A stretch of 47,416 bases of DNA from Oceanisphaera arctica (lineage in GTDB: Bacteria > Pseudomonadota > Gammaproteobacteria > Enterobacterales > Aeromonadaceae): assembly GCF_002936955.1 (NCBI RefSeq), contig NZ_MPZM01000023.1, forward strand, positions 1 through 47,416, read 5' to 3'. Shown here piece after piece: positions 18,001 to 30,370 of the stretch (the first letter of the stretch is position 1; every line of letters begins with the position of its first letter). The notes below the pieces were generated by a model that saw only the letters and a program-made list of their open reading frames with translations, made no database searches and had not been told where the DNA came from. Position numbers and translations under genes: made by a program.

Positions 18001-19455
18001 ATGGTCGTAAAATCCCGTATCGCAGCATTAATCAACCATTTGCAGCAAGGACTGCTGGAACGGGACACCCCAGCCAGGCTGGCGTTGCTGGCGGCCTTGT
18101 CCGGTGAACACCTGCTGTTGCTGGGGCCGCCCGGTACCGCCAAGAGCGAGCTGGCCCGCCGCCTGCACACCTTGGTGGACGATAGCCGTTACTTCGAGCG
18201 GTTGCTGACCCGCTTTTCGGTGCCGGAAGAGCTGTTCGGCCCTCTTTCTATCAAGGCCCTGGAGCAGGACCGCTACCTGCGTCAGACCAAGGGCTACCTG
18301 CCGGAAGCCGCCATCGCCTTTATCGATGAAATCTTCAAGGCCAACAGCGCCATCCTCAACAGCCTGCTGACCCTGCTCAACGAACGTCAGTTCGACAACG
18401 GCAGCGAACGACTCGGGGTGCCGCTGATTTCGGTGATCGCCGCCAGTAACGAGTTACCCGACGGAGCCGAACTGAACGCCCTCTACGATCGCTTTCTGCT
18501 GCGTTTTCAAGTGGCACCGATACAGGACGACAGCTTTACCGCCCTGCTGACCCTGAATCATGACTATCAGGAGCCGCCGACCGAGCTGCGTCTGAGCAAC
18601 GATGATCTGACCGCCATCCGTGACGGGGCCGAGCAGCTGCCGCTGGCCGATGCGCTGATCCGCCTGCTACACAGCCTGCGCACCTTTCTGGCCGAGCAGG
18701 AAATTTCGGTATCGGACCGACGCTGGCGCAAGGTGGTCAAGCTGCTCAAGGTGTCCGCCTTCTGCAACAATGAGCCCGAAGCCGGCTTGTTCGATACCTG
18801 GCTGCTGCCCCATTGCCTGTGGCAGCAACCGGATCAGTTCGAGCGGCTGAACGACTGGCTGCACCGGCATATCGCCGCCGATCCGGGCTTCAGCCCCGAA
18901 CTGATTACCGAGCTGGTCGACAGCTGGCAGCAGCGTCTGGAGCAGGATGCGGATCCGGTGTTACCGGCGCTGAACGAACAGGGTTATCAGCTGTATCTGG
19001 ACGAACAGGGGCAGCCGGTGACCGAGGCCAGGGGCCAGCGGCCACGTCGCAATGCCAGCGGTGATCTGCTCTATCGTCAGCCCCGGCTGCCGGACGCCAG
19101 CTTCACCGCCGATGAAATTCGCAACCTGGGCGGTAATCTGGATCAGTATCAGCCGCTACTGGAAAGCTATCAGCGCCCCACAGCCCTGCAGCCCAAGGCC
19201 TGGCCGGCGGCGCATATCGCCTCTCGCCTGCGCCAGCTCGATGAACGCATCGACGAGCTGACCCATTATCTGGGCTGGCTCGGCCAGCAACTACACGGGC
19301 TGGCGGAACGACTGCGCCAGCACCTGTGGCTGGAGCAGGAGCTCGCCACCCAGGCCCAGCGACAACTGGAGCGCCAGCAACAGCAACTGGACCAGCAACG
19401 GGAACGGTTACAGCAGCTTCGTAGAGACTTTTCCGCCCTGCCGGTCGAGGGCTGA
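18001..19455 (+). CDS. ravA: MoxR-family AAA+ ATPase RavA
   Basis: A 484-aa AAA+ ATPase. Walker A is GPPGTAKS (residues 42-49), Walker B is IAFIDE (105-110), and FKANSAILNSLLTLLNER is a MoxR/RavA signature. The C-terminal part contains a glutamine- and arginine-rich coiled coil (about 440-478). In E. coli RavA acts with ViaA and contacts respiratory complexes, lipids and the lysine decarboxylase LdcI. The viaA-type gene follows at once, which supports the call. The start ATG at 18001 has a weak AGGT site. Confidence 0.9.
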   Translation: MVVKSRIAALINHLQQGLLERDTPARLALLAALSGEHLLLLGPPGTAKSELARRLHTLVDDSRYFERLLTRFSVPEELFGPLSIKALEQDRYLRQTKGYLPEAAIAFIDEIFKANSAILNSLLTLLNERQFDNGSERLGVPLISVIAASNELPDGAELNALYDRFLLRFQVAPIQDDSFTALLTLNHDYQEPPTELRLSNDDLTAIRDGAEQLPLADALIRLLHSLRTFLAEQEISVSDRRWRKVVKLLKVSAFCNNEPEAGLFDTWLLPHCLWQQPDQFERLNDWLHRHIAADPGFSPELITELVDSWQQRLEQDADPVLPALNEQGYQLYLDEQGQPVTEARGQRPRRNASGDLLYRQPRLPDASFTADEIRNLGGNLDQYQPLLESYQRPTALQPKAWPAAHIASRLRQLDERIDELTHYLGWLGQQLHGLAERLRQHLWLEQELATQAQRQLERQQQQLDQQRERLQQLRRDFSALPVEG

Positions 19456-19550
19456 ATCGTGATTGCCCCTCTGCCGTCCGGGCTGACGCCACTGGCGCTG
19501 ATCCGGAAAATCTCTTTGCGCTGGTAGTCACTCATCCGCTCGGCAGCCTC

Positions 19551-20885
19551 TTGCCCAGGGCCACCCAGGTGCAACACATGCTGGAACGGCTGGACAAGGG
19601 CAAGGCGCCGCTGCCGGGCAACTGGCTCAACAGCAGTACAGAACGCCGCATCCGCCAGCTGCTGATGCGCTCCGGCGCTCTGGACTACTGCACACAAACG
19701 CCGGAAGTGGCCCAGGCGGTGGTGCAGGATATTCTGCTGGCGCTGGAGCAGGTCGAACTGAGCTGGCCCACCACCGCAGGGGGGCTGACACTGCACGGAA
19801 CACCCGCCGATCATGCCGAGATCCGGGCCCGGGCGCGCCACACCAGGGCCGAGCTGAACAAGCTGGCCGAGCAGTGGCAGCACAGGGTCAGCCTGTGGCA
19901 GGCATTGGATCAGATGGCGGAAGAGCTGGGCATAGCCCCGGCCATCGGTACCGATCAGAACAGCGGCCAGTTGCGGGACAGGGCCTGGTTTGATCTGTTG
20001 CGGCTCAGTCAGTGGGTGGCACAGATCCAGCCGTTGCAACGTCTGTTGCAGCTGCTGGGCCAGCAAAGGCCCAATCCGGAGCAAAGCGCCAGCCTGAGTC
20101 AGCTGAAACAACAGATGAGCCCGAAGGAGCAAGGCCCGCAAGAGCGGAAAATTCCCGGTATTCCGATGGAAACCCAGGGCATTACCCGCTCCGACAATCT
20201 GGCCCGTATGCTGCCGCTGGAGGCGGCCTTCATGGGCCATGAGGTACTGCACATGTTGTGGCATGCCCGCCGGGCCGAACAGGGGCTGCTCAGTTATGCG
20301 GTAGCGGGAGTCATGCCCATCGACTCCGGTAACGACTGGCCCTCGCCCCGCTCCGGCAAAGGCGAAGGTGCCGGTCAGGGCCTGCAGCAGGGGCCCATTA
20401 TTCTCTGTCTGGATACCTCGGCCTCCATGCACGGCATGGCGGAGCAGGTGTCCAAGGCGCTGGTGCTGGAAGCCCTGCGCCTGGCCAAGAAGCAGAATCG
20501 CGCTTGCCTTATCTACCTGTTTGGCGGCGCCGACGAACTGCTGACCCTGGACAACCAGAGCCTGACCCTGCCCGAGTTGCTGGACATGCTGCGCGGCTCT
20601 TTCAGCGGCGGCACCGACGTCAATACCCCGCTGCTGGCCGCCTTGCAACGTTTACAGCTGCAGGACTGGCAGCAGGCGGATATTCTGCTGGTGAGCGATG
20701 GTGAGTTTCAGGTTGACGCCGCCCTGCGCCAGCAGGTAGATCACGCCAAAGAGCAGCAGGGCGTTCGTCTGTTCGGGCTACAGCTCGGTTATGCCACCGC
20801 CCTGCATGCCATGAGCCAGCTGTGCGACCCGGTGCATCTGTTCAGCGACTGGAAAAGCCTGGAGCAGGCCGCGCGCCTGCAGTAA
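19551..20885 (+). CDS. viaA: VWA-domain protein ViaA, probable 5' frameshift
   Basis: The partner of RavA. The C-terminal von Willebrand A domain has an intact MIDAS: DTSASMHG (DxSxS), GGTDVNTP and LLVSDGEF. The open frame from the TTG at 19551 gives 444 aa, shorter than E. coli ViaA (483 aa). Upstream of that TTG the same frame continues with convincing protein (DPENLFALVVTHPLGSLL) but no start. A GTG at 19459, three bases after the ravA stop and with GAGG before it, opens a different frame (MIAPLPSGLTPLALI) that stops at about 19527. A one-base indel near 19490-19505 would join them into a protein of about 475 aa. Either the gene is frameshifted or a sequencing error is present. Confidence 0.8.
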   Translation: MPRATQVQHMLERLDKGKAPLPGNWLNSSTERRIRQLLMRSGALDYCTQTPEVAQAVVQDILLALEQVELSWPTTAGGLTLHGTPADHAEIRARARHTRAELNKLAEQWQHRVSLWQALDQMAEELGIAPAIGTDQNSGQLRDRAWFDLLRLSQWVAQIQPLQRLLQLLGQQRPNPEQSASLSQLKQQMSPKEQGPQERKIPGIPMETQGITRSDNLARMLPLEAAFMGHEVLHMLWHARRAEQGLLSYAVAGVMPIDSGNDWPSPRSGKGEGAGQGLQQGPIILCLDTSASMHGMAEQVSKALVLEALRLAKKQNRACLIYLFGGADELLTLDNQSLTLPELLDMLRGSFSGGTDVNTPLLAALQRLQLQDWQQADILLVSDGEFQVDAALRQQVDHAKEQQGVRLFGLQLGYATALHAMSQLCDPVHLFSDWKSLEQAARLQ

Positions 20886-20893
20886 CAGTTGAA

Positions 20894-21331
20894 TTATCCT
20901 CGGCGCAGCAATACCTGCCGGGGCTCGTCGGGACCAAAATAGTCCGACTCCGTGGTCTCAAGCTGGAAGCCCAACGCGCGATAGAGCCCGGCGGCGCTGT
21001 TATCCGGGTGCACCGTCAGCCGCTGCGATGGGCAGCCTGAATCCGCCAGGTCACGACACAGGTGCTGCAGCAGCGCCTTGCCGATTCCCTGTCCACGCTG
21101 CCGTTCGTCCACCGCCAGCGACAGAATCCAGCCCTGCTCTTTCGCCTCGCCCATGCCACCCAGGACGTACCCCACAAGCACCCCTTCGTTTTCCGCCACC
21201 AACAGAAAGTGCGGCCACAGCTCCAGCAGCTGACGAAACAGAAAATCCGGATAGCCATGACTACCGAACGCGGCTTGCTCCAGCCGGAAAATGGCCCCCA
21301 AATCGGCCTTGGTCGCCGCCCTTATCTTCAT
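20894..21331 (-). CDS. GNAT family N-acetyltransferase (RimI-like)
   Basis: A 145-aa acetyltransferase of the GCN5 fold. The acetyl-CoA loop is RGQGIGKALL, followed by the C-terminal NSAAGLYRALGFQLE typical of RimI-like enzymes. It may acetylate the alpha-amino group of proteins or a small molecule; the substrate is not known. I prefer the ATG at 21331, with GGGAG five bases upstream, over the in-frame GTG at 21337. It converges on viaA with an 8-bp gap. Confidence 0.8.
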   Translation of the reverse strand: MKIRAATKADLGAIFRLEQAAFGSHGYPDFLFRQLLELWPHFLLVAENEGVLVGYVLGGMGEAKEQGWILSLAVDERQRGQGIGKALLQHLCRDLADSGCPSQRLTVHPDNSAAGLYRALGFQLETTESDYFGPDEPRQVLLRRG

Positions 21332-21460
21332 CTTCACTCCCGGGCCGGTCTTCCGGCCAATACTCGTTACGTGGCGGCAAATGGTAAAGCAAAGTCCGCT
21401 GTCGGCATAATGGTGGTGTGCTTTCTCCTAGCCACAAGTACGCCGGTTTGTTATCGCGTA

Positions 21461-21512
21461 CAAAGAGGCAACAGGTTTTCACGGCGGGTCGGAGGAGCGG
21501 ACCCTTTGTCCG
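21461..21512 (-). repeat. Ends-only 52-bp derivative of the mosaic repeat (copy D)
   Basis: CAAAGAGGCAACAGG at one end matches the right terminus of the long copies. After a short junction, GTCGGAGGAGCGGACCCTT and TGTCCG match the left terminus. The whole interior is missing, so both ends survive with an internal deletion. It lies in the 267-bp gap between the divergent acetyltransferase and NfeD genes. Confidence 0.7.
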
Positions 21513-21598
21513 GGATTGAGATCCCGAAACTGGTCAAATAACAACCAAATCGATGCCATGCACTAAGCTCTAATGAGGATGGTGTTGGAGCAGAGCAG

Positions 21599-22948
21599 AT
21601 GAACTGGCGTGGGCTGTTATTGTTGTTACTGATGCTGGGATTACCGGCGCTGGCGCAAGAGCGTTACTGGCAGCTTGAAGTCAAGGGCGGCATAGGCCCC
21701 GGCACCTCGGACTTCATCGTCACCGAGCTGAATCAGGCTCAGATAGACAAGCCCGCCTTCGTGCTACTGACCATGGATACCCCCGGCGGCCTCTACAGCG
21801 CCACCAGAGACATCATCACCGCCATACTCGAATCACGCATACCGGTAGTGGTCTATGTGTCACCCGGTGGCGCCCGCGCCGCCTCGGCTGGCACCTATAT
21901 TCTCTACGCCAGCCATGTGGCCGCCATGGCGCCGGGTACCCACCTGGGCGCGGCGACACCGGTGCAGATAGGCGGCCCCTCCCTGCCTGGTACGCCGACC
22001 GAAAAAGACAAGGGCGAAGATGAAGACAAGCAAGACACATCGTCTTCCGGTGGTACAGCCATGGAACGCAAGACCCTGAACGATGCCATCGCCTACATTC
22101 GCTCCCTGGCCCAGTTGCGGGGTCGTAATGCCGACTGGGCCGAGCTGGCGGTGCGTGATGCTGCGACCCTCACCGCCACCGAGGCGCTGGAGCAAAACGT
22201 GATCGAGCTGATAGCCGACGACATTCCAACTCTACTGCAGAGCCTTGACGGTCGCACACTGGAGCTGCACGGCAGCAACTATACCTTCGCCAGCTCCGGG
22301 CTGCAGGGCGAACAGCGCCAGCCCGACTGGCGCCAGCGCTTTATCATCACCATCAGCAACCCCAACATCGCCTATCTGCTGATGCTGGTCGGCATGTACG
22401 GTCTATTGCTGGAATTCTATAGTCCCGGCTTCGGGGTAGCCGGCGTCACCGGCGCCATTTGCCTGATGCTGGCATTGCTGGCATTGCAGATGCTGCCGTT
22501 CAGTACCGCCGGCCTGGCCCTGTTGGGGCTGGGACTGGCGCTGATGGTGGCCGAGGGGCTTTCTCCCAGTTTCGGTATTCTCGGCGGTGGTGGCCTGGTG
22601 GCCTTCGTCATCGGATCCGTGCTGCTGTTCGATACTCCGGACCAGGCATTTCGTGTCGCCTGGCCCTTTATCGCCGCCTTTACCGTGTTTTCACTGGCGT
22701 TGATTCTGGTGGTGGTGCGAATGCTCGTCAAACAGCGCCACGCCGCTCCGGTTTCCGGGGTCGTCGCCATGATCGGGGAGCAAGGTATTGCCCTGACCAC
22801 CATTGACCCCACCGGAACCGTCATGATTCAGGGAGAGCGCTGGCAGGCCCACAGTCAGCACCCCATCGCAGCCAATCAGCCAGTCGTAATACTGGCAGTG
22901 GAAGATCTTACCCTCAACGTCGCTCCGGCGAAGGAGACTCAAGCATGA
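21599..22948 (+). CDS. NfeD family membrane-bound serine protease
   Basis: A 449-aa membrane protein with an N-terminal signal peptide (residues 1-19, cleaved near ALAQ-ER). A ClpP-like serine protease domain has S96 in [11 protein letters not shown] and K158 in MERKTLNDA, as in the Ser-Lys dyad known for this family. A charged insert rich in Lys/Asp/Glu lies at 134-150. Four or so membrane helices (about 258-380) and a C-terminal OB-fold NfeD domain follow. In characterised homologues it cleaves the C-terminus of the partner slipin. That partner is the next gene and overlaps by 4 bp. The start ATG has GGAG eight bases upstream. Confidence 0.92.
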   Translation: MNWRGLLLLLLMLGLPALAQERYWQLEVKGGIGPGTSDFIVTELNQAQIDKPAFVLLTMDTPGGLYSATRDIITAILESRIPVVVYVSPGGARAASAGTYILYASHVAAMAPGTHLGAATPVQIGGPSLPGTPTEKDKGEDEDKQDTSSSGGTAMERKTLNDAIAYIRSLAQLRGRNADWAELAVRDAATLTATEALEQNVIELIADDIPTLLQSLDGRTLELHGSNYTFASSGLQGEQRQPDWRQRFIITISNPNIAYLLMLVGMYGLLLEFYSPGFGVAGVTGAICLMLALLALQMLPFSTAGLALLGLGLALMVAEGLSPSFGILGGGGLVAFVIGSVLLFDTPDQAFRVAWPFIAAFTVFSLALILVVVRMLVKQRHAAPVSGVVAMIGEQGIALTTIDPTGTVMIQGERWQAHSQHPIAANQPVVILAVEDLTLNVAPAKETQA

Positions 22949-23748
22949 TAATCGATTTTCTCTACTTCCAGCTGCTGATAGTGGTGCTGGTGGTCATGCT
23001 GTTTGCCAGCATGTTCCGGATATTGCGGGAATACGAACGAGGGGTAGTCTTTCTGCTGGGGCGTTTTCACAAGATAAAGGGGCCTGGCTTCATCATTCTG
23101 ATCCCCTTCGTGCAACAGATGGTACGAGTAGATCTGCGGATCATCACCATGGATGTGCCGTCGCAGGATCTGATCTCCAAAGACAACGTTACCGTCCGGG
23201 TTAACGCCGTGCTCTACTTCCGGGTGCTGGATCCGCAGAAGGCCATCATCAATATCGAAAACTACCTGGAGGCCACCAGCCAACTGGCCCAGACCACCAT
23301 GAGATCCGTGCTGGGTCAGCACGAGCTGGACGAGATTCTCTCGGCCCGGGACACGCTCAATGCCGATCTGCAGCGCATTCTGGATCAGAGTACCGACAAC
23401 TGGGGTATCAAGGTCACGGCGGTGGAGATCAAGCACGTGGATCTGGACGAGTCGATGATCCGCGCCATTGCCCGCCAGGCCGAGGCCGAACGGTCTCGTC
23501 GGGCCAAGGTGATCCACGCCACCGGGGAGCTGGAAGCCTCCAAACAGCTGCTGGAAGCCGCCCGCATGCTGGGCCAGCAACCGGAGGCGATACAATTGCG
23601 ATATTTGCAGACACTGACCGAAATTACCAACGACAACAGCAAGATTATCGTGTTTCCGCTTCCGATGGAGCTGGGCAAGATACTGCAGCACATCACCGCC
23701 CCCCCCGCCTCACCGAAAGATCCCCAGTCACCCAAAGAGATCACCTGA
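22945..23748 (+). CDS. Slipin/stomatin family SPFH protein
   Basis: A 267-aa protein with one N-terminal membrane hairpin or anchor (about residues 5-25), then an SPFH/band 7 domain starting [20 protein letters not shown], with [18 protein letters not shown] and an [10 protein letters not shown] coiled segment. The C-terminus is hydrophobic then proline-rich ([16 protein letters not shown]), fitting a site cut by NfeD-type proteases. It assembles membrane microdomain scaffolds in this family. It is translationally coupled to the NfeD gene by an ATGA overlap. Confidence 0.92.
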   Translation: MIIDFLYFQLLIVVLVVMLFASMFRILREYERGVVFLLGRFHKIKGPGFIILIPFVQQMVRVDLRIITMDVPSQDLISKDNVTVRVNAVLYFRVLDPQKAIINIENYLEATSQLAQTTMRSVLGQHELDEILSARDTLNADLQRILDQSTDNWGIKVTAVEIKHVDLDESMIRAIARQAEAERSRRAKVIHATGELEASKQLLEAARMLGQQPEAIQLRYLQTLTEITNDNSKIIVFPLPMELGKILQHITAPPASPKDPQSPKEIT

Positions 23749-23775
23749 TTTTCAAGGCTTCATTACTCTTGTAAT

Positions 23776-23865
23776 CCCCACTTCAGTGGGGCTATGTAAA
23801 AAACTCCCGACTAAAGTCGGGCCTACAGGGGGTATTAAAAAACCCGACTAATCGTCGGGCTTTTT
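23776..23865. terminator. Three successive hairpins, the last a bidirectional terminator
   Basis: CCCCACTTCAGTGGGG (23776-23791), CCCGACTAAAGTCGGG (23806-23821) and CCCGAC-TAATC-GTCGGG (23843-23859). The last is flanked by A-run and T-run, which serves both the slipin gene and the convergent kdsA. The first two lack T-runs and look like short palindromic repeats. Confidence 0.75.
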
Positions 23866-23892
23866 AATAGGCAATTTTCGTTTGTCGCTTTT

Positions 23893-25557
<1,665 letters not shown>

Positions 25558-25580
<23 letters not shown>

Positions 25581-26415
25581 TCAGCCTCCCGGGCCACTGT
25601 GCCAATGTTATCCGTTCCTGACCGCCATAATCGCGCAGGGTTTCTACTTCCTGATAGCCCAGCGCCGTAAAGTCGTTGCGCACCAGAGCGCCCTGCTGCC
25701 AGCCATGCTCCAGCAGCAACCAGCCACCGGGCTCAAGATGGTCACGAGACTGCACCACCAGATAATGCAAATCCGCCATGCCTTGCTGCTTCGCCACCAG
25801 CGCCGAGGCGGGCTCGAAACGTACATCCCCTGATTGTAAATGAGGATCGGCGGCGTCGATATAAGGCGGATTGGACAGGATCATGTCAAAACACTGCTCG
25901 GCCAGCGGCTCGAACCAACTGCCCTGGTGCACCTCTATGGCAAGCTCCAGCCGTGCACTGTTACGCCGGGCCAGCGCCGCCGCGTCGGGATTATATTCCA
26001 CCGCCAGCACGGTATCGGCGGGTCGTTCGCTTTTCAGCGCCAGGGCGATGGCGCCGGTTCCGGTGCCCAGATCCACCAGGGTGGCAGGCCGCGCGGGCAA
26101 GCGGGCCAGGGCCGCTTCTATGATGATTTCGGTGTCGGGCCTGGGGATCAGGGTGGCCGGTGACACTTCCAGTGCCAGCGACCAGAATTCACGCTCGCCG
26201 GTCAGATAGGACACCGGCTCACCGTCCAGCCGCCGGGCCGCCAGCGCGTTCAGCCGTTCACACTCGGCCGCCGTCGGCTCGTATTCCGGCCAGGCCAGCA
26301 GAAAGCTGCGCGGTCTGGCCAGAACATGGCACAGCAGTACGTCCGCATCCAGCGCCGGAGACTCGCCCCCCGCCAGTTGTTCACGCAGCCGTTGCCGCCA
26401 TTGCGCCAGGGTCAT
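25558..26415 (-). CDS. prmC: Peptide chain release factor N5-glutamine methyltransferase
   Basis: A 285-aa SAM-dependent enzyme that methylates the glutamine of the GGQ motif in RF1 and RF2. The N-terminal helical domain (1-75) binds the release factor. The SAM motif is DLGTGTG (115-121) and the catalytic NPPY is at 182-185. Its substrate gene prfA lies immediately upstream, with a one-base stop/start overlap. The operon order is as in E. coli. Confidence 0.96.
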
Positions 26416-27500
26416 CAGTGCTCCGCCAGGGAGGCCAGCAAGTCGGCTTGGTGCTCCTGCAATATCGGTTGGGTCAACATGTCGAGCTGACCCTCCAGCA
26501 CTTCGCTCAGCCGGTACAGGGTCAGGTTGATACGGTGATCCGACACCCGACCCTGGGGGTAGTTGTAGGTACGAATACGATCCGAGCGATCACCGCTGCC
26601 CAGCAGGTTGCGGCGGGTGTCCTGCTCTTGTGCATGACGCTTGTCCTGCTCCATCTGCGCCAGCCGCGAGTTCAGCACCGCCATCGCCTTGGCGCGGTTC
26701 TTGTGCTGCGAGCGTTCATCCTGACATTCCACCACCATTCCGGATGGCAGGTGGGTAATACGAATGGCCGAGTCGGTTTTGTTGACGTGCTGACCACCGG
26801 CGCCGGACGCCCGAAAGGTATCGACCTTGAGGTCGGCAGGGTTGATCTCGATTGCTTCGGCTTCCGGTACCTCGGGCATCACCGCCACGGTGCAGGCAGA
26901 GGTATGAATGCGACCCTGAGATTCGGTCTCGGGCACCCGTTGCACCCGATGACCGCCCGACTCGAACTTGAGCTGGCCGTAGACGCCGGTGCCATCGATG
27001 CGGGCAATCAGTTCCTTGAAACCGCCGTGCTCACCTTCGTTGGCGCTGACGATTTCCACTCGCCAGCGTTGCTGCTCGGCGTAGCGGCTATACATGCGAA
27101 ATAGATCGCCGGCGAAGATCGCGGCTTCGTCCCCGCCAGCACCGGCGCGGATTTCCAGAAAGCAGTTGTTGTCGTCGTTGGGATCTTTCGGCAGCAGCAG
27201 TATCTGCAGCTCGACGCTCAGGGCCTCGATGGTGTCTTTGGCGGCGTCGATTTCTTCCTGCGCCATCAGCTTCATCTCGGCGTCGTCTTCCGCCAGCATC
27301 TCTTTGGCAGAGTCCAGATCGGCCTCGGCCTGACAATAGCGGCGAAAACAGCCGACCACGTCTTCGAGCTGGGAATATTCACGAGTCAGGGCCCGATATC
27401 GGTCCTGATTGTTGATAACAGAGGCTTCGCCCAGCAGCGCCTGCACTTCTTCGTAACGCTCCTGCAGGCCTTCCAGTTTCTTCAGTATGGATATGTTCAT
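26415..27500 (-). CDS. prfA: Peptide chain release factor 1
   Basis: A 361-aa translation factor that reads UAA and UAG and triggers peptide release. The GGQ motif is at 235-237 in [15 protein letters not shown]. The stop-codon reading tripeptide of the PxT class appears as P-E-T (190-192), where E. coli RF1 has P-A-T. It lies 23 bp after hemA and overlaps prmC by one base. Confidence 0.97.
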   Translation of the reverse strand: MNISILKKLEGLQERYEEVQALLGEASVINNQDRYRALTREYSQLEDVVGCFRRYCQAEADLDSAKEMLAEDDAEMKLMAQEEIDAAKDTIEALSVELQILLLPKDPNDDNNCFLEIRAGAGGDEAAIFAGDLFRMYSRYAEQQRWRVEIVSANEGEHGGFKELIARIDGTGVYGQLKFESGGHRVQRVPETESQGRIHTSACTVAVMPEVPEAEAIEINPADLKVDTFRASGAGGQHVNKTDSAIRITHLPSGMVVECQDERSQHKNRAKAMAVLNSRLAQMEQDKRHAQEQDTRRNLLGSGDRSDRIRTYNYPQGRVSDHRINLTLYRLSEVLEGQLDMLTQPILQEHQADLLASLAEH

Positions 27501-27523
27501 GATGTCTCGCCGCTGTGGCTCAA

Positions 27524-28783
27524 TCAGCGCTGGCCAAGCCTCAGGCTCTGGGCCAGAACGGCCAGGATTTCCTGATCGCCGTCTTTGCCCGCCTGGTTCA
27601 GCGCCTGAGTAGGAGTATGGATCAGTTTGTTGGTGAGTCGGCGAGCCAGTCGCTGCATGATTTGAGCGGCATCGTCGCCCTGAGCCAGCGCCAGCAAGGC
27701 CTGGGCCAGTTCCTGTTGTTGCACCTGGTCGGCCCGGCTGCGGTAGTCGCGGATCAGGTTCACCGACTCGAGCGAACGGAACCAGCCCATGAATTGATCC
27801 CGTTCTTCCAGAATAATGAGTTCGGCCTGGCCGGCAGCCCGTTTACGGCTCTCCAGATTCTGTTCGATGATGCCCTGTAAATCGTCCACCGTATACAGGT
27901 AGGCGTCGTTGAGTTCATCCACCTCCGGCTCGATATCTCGCGGCACTGCGATGTCCACCAGCAGAATGGGCTGCTGACGGCGCGCCTTGAGCGCCCGCTC
28001 CACCATCCCCTTGCCGATGATGGGCAGGGGGCTGGCGGTGGAGCTGATCACGATATCGGCCTTCGGCAGATAATCGGGGATCTGCTCCAGAGTCATCACC
28101 TCGGCGCCGAATTCCTGGGCCAGGTTCTGGGCCCGCTCCAGGGTGCGGTTGGCCACCATCATTTTGGTGACCGACTGTTCCTTGAGGTGACGCGCCACCA
28201 GCTCGACGGTTTCGCCGGCGCCGACCAGCAATACCCGGGTTCGGCCGAGATCCGAGAAAATACGCTTGGCCAGGCTGACCGCGGCGAAGGCCACCGACAC
28301 GGCGCTGGCGCCAATCTCGGTTTCGGTACGAACCCGCTTGGCCACGGAAAACGACTTCTGAAACAGCCGTTCGAGCACGCCCTTGAGGGTACCGACCTGA
28401 TGCGACTGACTATAAGCCTGCTTGATCTGGCCCAGGATCTGCGGCTCGCCCAATACCAGGGAGTCCAGACCACAGGCGACCCGCATCAGATGTCGCACGG
28501 CCTCTTCACCGCTGTGTTGATACAGGCAGGCGGTCAGCTCGTCTTCATCCAGCCGGTGAAAACGTTGCAGCCAGTGCCGCACCGATTCGCTTTCGCCATC
28601 TGGAGCCAGACAGCAGTAAAGCTCGGTGCGGTTACAGGTAGACAGGATCACTGTCTCTTCCACGCCCTGGGTGTGCATCAGTTCCTGAAGTGCCCTGGGG
28701 GCAAGGTCAGGCCCGAATGCCACCCGTTCGCGCAGGGCGACGGAAGCTGTCTTATGATTAATTCCCAGTACCAGCAGGTTCAT
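27524..28783 (-). CDS. hemA: Glutamyl-tRNA reductase
   Basis: A 419-aa NADPH-dependent enzyme that reduces glutamyl-tRNA to glutamate 1-semialdehyde, the first step of C5-pathway haem synthesis. The catalytic Cys50 lies in STCNRTELY. The NADPH domain has [16 protein letters not shown], and the C-terminal dimerisation helix is present. It is the first gene of the five-gene operon. It is divergent from lolB across a 122-bp gap. Confidence 0.97.
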   Translation of the reverse strand: MNLLVLGINHKTASVALRERVAFGPDLAPRALQELMHTQGVEETVILSTCNRTELYCCLAPDGESESVRHWLQRFHRLDEDELTACLYQHSGEEAVRHLMRVACGLDSLVLGEPQILGQIKQAYSQSHQVGTLKGVLERLFQKSFSVAKRVRTETEIGASAVSVAFAAVSLAKRIFSDLGRTRVLLVGAGETVELVARHLKEQSVTKMMVANRTLERAQNLAQEFGAEVMTLEQIPDYLPKADIVISSTASPLPIIGKGMVERALKARRQQPILLVDIAVPRDIEPEVDELNDAYLYTVDDLQGIIEQNLESRKRAAGQAELIILEERDQFMGWFRSLESVNLIRDYRSRADQVQQQELAQALLALAQGDDAAQIMQRLARRLTNKLIHTPTQALNQAGKDGDQEILAVLAQSLRLGQR

Positions 28784-28905
28784 GAGGGTTTTGCGCAGCT
28801 CACAACATCTTTCGGATAGCCGGCTATTGTACGAGAAAGACCAGGGCTTTAAAAGGAGCTGACCTTGCCCTTATACTGACGCCAAATTTCATCCTGGGGT
28901 TATTC

Positions 28906-29484
28906 GTGCGTATTTTACTGTTCACCTTTGCTCTGTTGTGGTTGTCGGGCTGTGCCTACAAGGCTCAGGAAGCCCCCGCCGGCTCCTGGCAAGCCCAGAA
29001 AACCACCCTTACTAAATTACAGCAATGGCAGCTGTCGGCCCGGCTCGGCATTATCACCGCCGATGAACGAGGCAGCCTCAGCCTGTTCTGGCGTCAGAAC
29101 AGCGATGACTACCGGATGAACCTGACCAATGTGGTCGGCAAGCGGGTGTTCGATCTGACGCGCAGCCAGGGGCTGGTGGTGATCACCGACAGCGAGGGCC
29201 AGCTGCATCAGGCCACCAACGCCCGGGAGCTGGTGTTTCGGCTGACCGGCTGGGATCTGCCGGTAGAACAGCTGTCTTACTGGATAAAGGGCCTGCCGGG
29301 TGAAGCAGACCAGGTAGAATATGACACCGACGGTCGCCCCAAGACCATTGTTGCCCATGGCTGGCGACTGCGTTATCTGGGCTATACCCGGATTGACGGG
29401 CTCTGGCTGCCCAGCCGGATCGACCTGACCCACGACGACACCACACTGCGCCTGGCCATCAACCAATGGGAACTTAAGCCATGA
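28906..29484 (+). CDS. lolB: Outer-membrane lipoprotein LolB
   Basis: A 192-aa lipoprotein that receives lipoproteins from LolA and inserts them into the outer membrane. The signal peptide ends in the lipobox LSGC, with the lipidated Cys16. The mature part shows [24 protein letters not shown], the family signature. The start is GTG at 28906 ([12 protein letters not shown]). The stop overlaps ispE (ATGA). The order hemA divergent, lolB-ispE-prs matches E. coli. Confidence 0.94.
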   Translation: MRILLFTFALLWLSGCAYKAQEAPAGSWQAQKTTLTKLQQWQLSARLGIITADERGSLSLFWRQNSDDYRMNLTNVVGKRVFDLTRSQGLVVITDSEGQLHQATNARELVFRLTGWDLPVEQLSYWIKGLPGEADQVEYDTDGRPKTIVAHGWRLRYLGYTRIDGLWLPSRIDLTHDDTTLRLAINQWELKP

Positions 29485-30350
29485 TGGTGCTGCCGGCTCC
29501 GGCCAAGCTGAATCTTTTTCTGTATATCACCGGCCGCCGGGACGACGGTTACCACAACCTGCAGACCCTGTTTCAGTTTGTCGACCATGGCGACAGCCTG
29601 AGCTTTGCGACGGCACCCGACGGTGAATTGACGCTCTCGCCGCCCCTGCCCGGTGTTTCGCCGGAACAAAACCTGATCATCAAGGCCGCCCGTCTGCTGC
29701 AAAGCAAGACCGGCTGCACAAAGGGCGCGCATATCACCCTGATCAAGCGTCTGCCCATGGGCGGCGGCCTGGGCGGTGGTTCCAGCGATGCCGCCACTAC
29801 TCTGGTGGCTCTGAACCGGTTATGGCAGCTGGGGCTGTCAACCGAACAACTGGCCCGTCTGGGGCTGACACTCGGCGCCGATGTGCCGGTGTTTATCCGC
29901 GGTCAGGCGGCCTTTGCCGAGGGCGTGGGCGATATATTTACCCCGGCCCACCCACCCGAGCCCTGGTATCTGGTGCTTCATCCCGACATCGAAGTGGCCA
30001 CCGCCGCCATTTTTAACGACCCGGATCTGCCCCGTAACAGCCCGGTATTGAGCCTGCAACAACGACTGTTATTACCCTGGGAAAACGATTGCGAGGCACT
30101 GGTCAAAAAGCGCCACCCCGAGGTTGCCAAGCTCCTTGGCTGGTTGCTAGAATACGCGCCGTCAAGAATGACGGGCACCGGAGCCTGTATTTTCGCCAGC
30201 TTTGACCGCCGAGAGGCGGCAGAGGAAGCCCTGGCCAAGGCACCGGAAGGCGTGCGCGGTTTCGTTGCCAAGGGCTGTAATACATCGCCTCTTTTCAGTG
30301 CGTTACAGCAAATGAATGCCGCCAGCTCGTCATCAAACACGGCAACCTAG
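29481..30350 (+). CDS. ispE: 4-diphosphocytidyl-2-C-methyl-D-erythritol kinase
   Basis: A 289-aa GHMP-family kinase, fourth enzyme of the MEP isoprenoid pathway. The substrate-binding start [21 protein letters not shown] (with K9) and the ATP loop [17 protein letters not shown] (92-108) are present, as is the aspartate in LGADVPVFI. Two adjacent ATG codons compete as start; the first overlaps the lolB stop by 4 bp. A poly-Ser/Asn tail ends the protein. Confidence 0.96.
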   Translation: MMVLPAPAKLNLFLYITGRRDDGYHNLQTLFQFVDHGDSLSFATAPDGELTLSPPLPGVSPEQNLIIKAARLLQSKTGCTKGAHITLIKRLPMGGGLGGGSSDAATTLVALNRLWQLGLSTEQLARLGLTLGADVPVFIRGQAAFAEGVGDIFTPAHPPEPWYLVLHPDIEVATAAIFNDPDLPRNSPVLSLQQRLLLPWENDCEALVKKRHPEVAKLLGWLLEYAPSRMTGTGACIFASFDRREAAEEALAKAPEGVRGFVAKGCNTSPLFSALQQMNAASSSSNTAT

Positions 30351-30370
30351 ACAGCGCGATTGCAGAAAAC

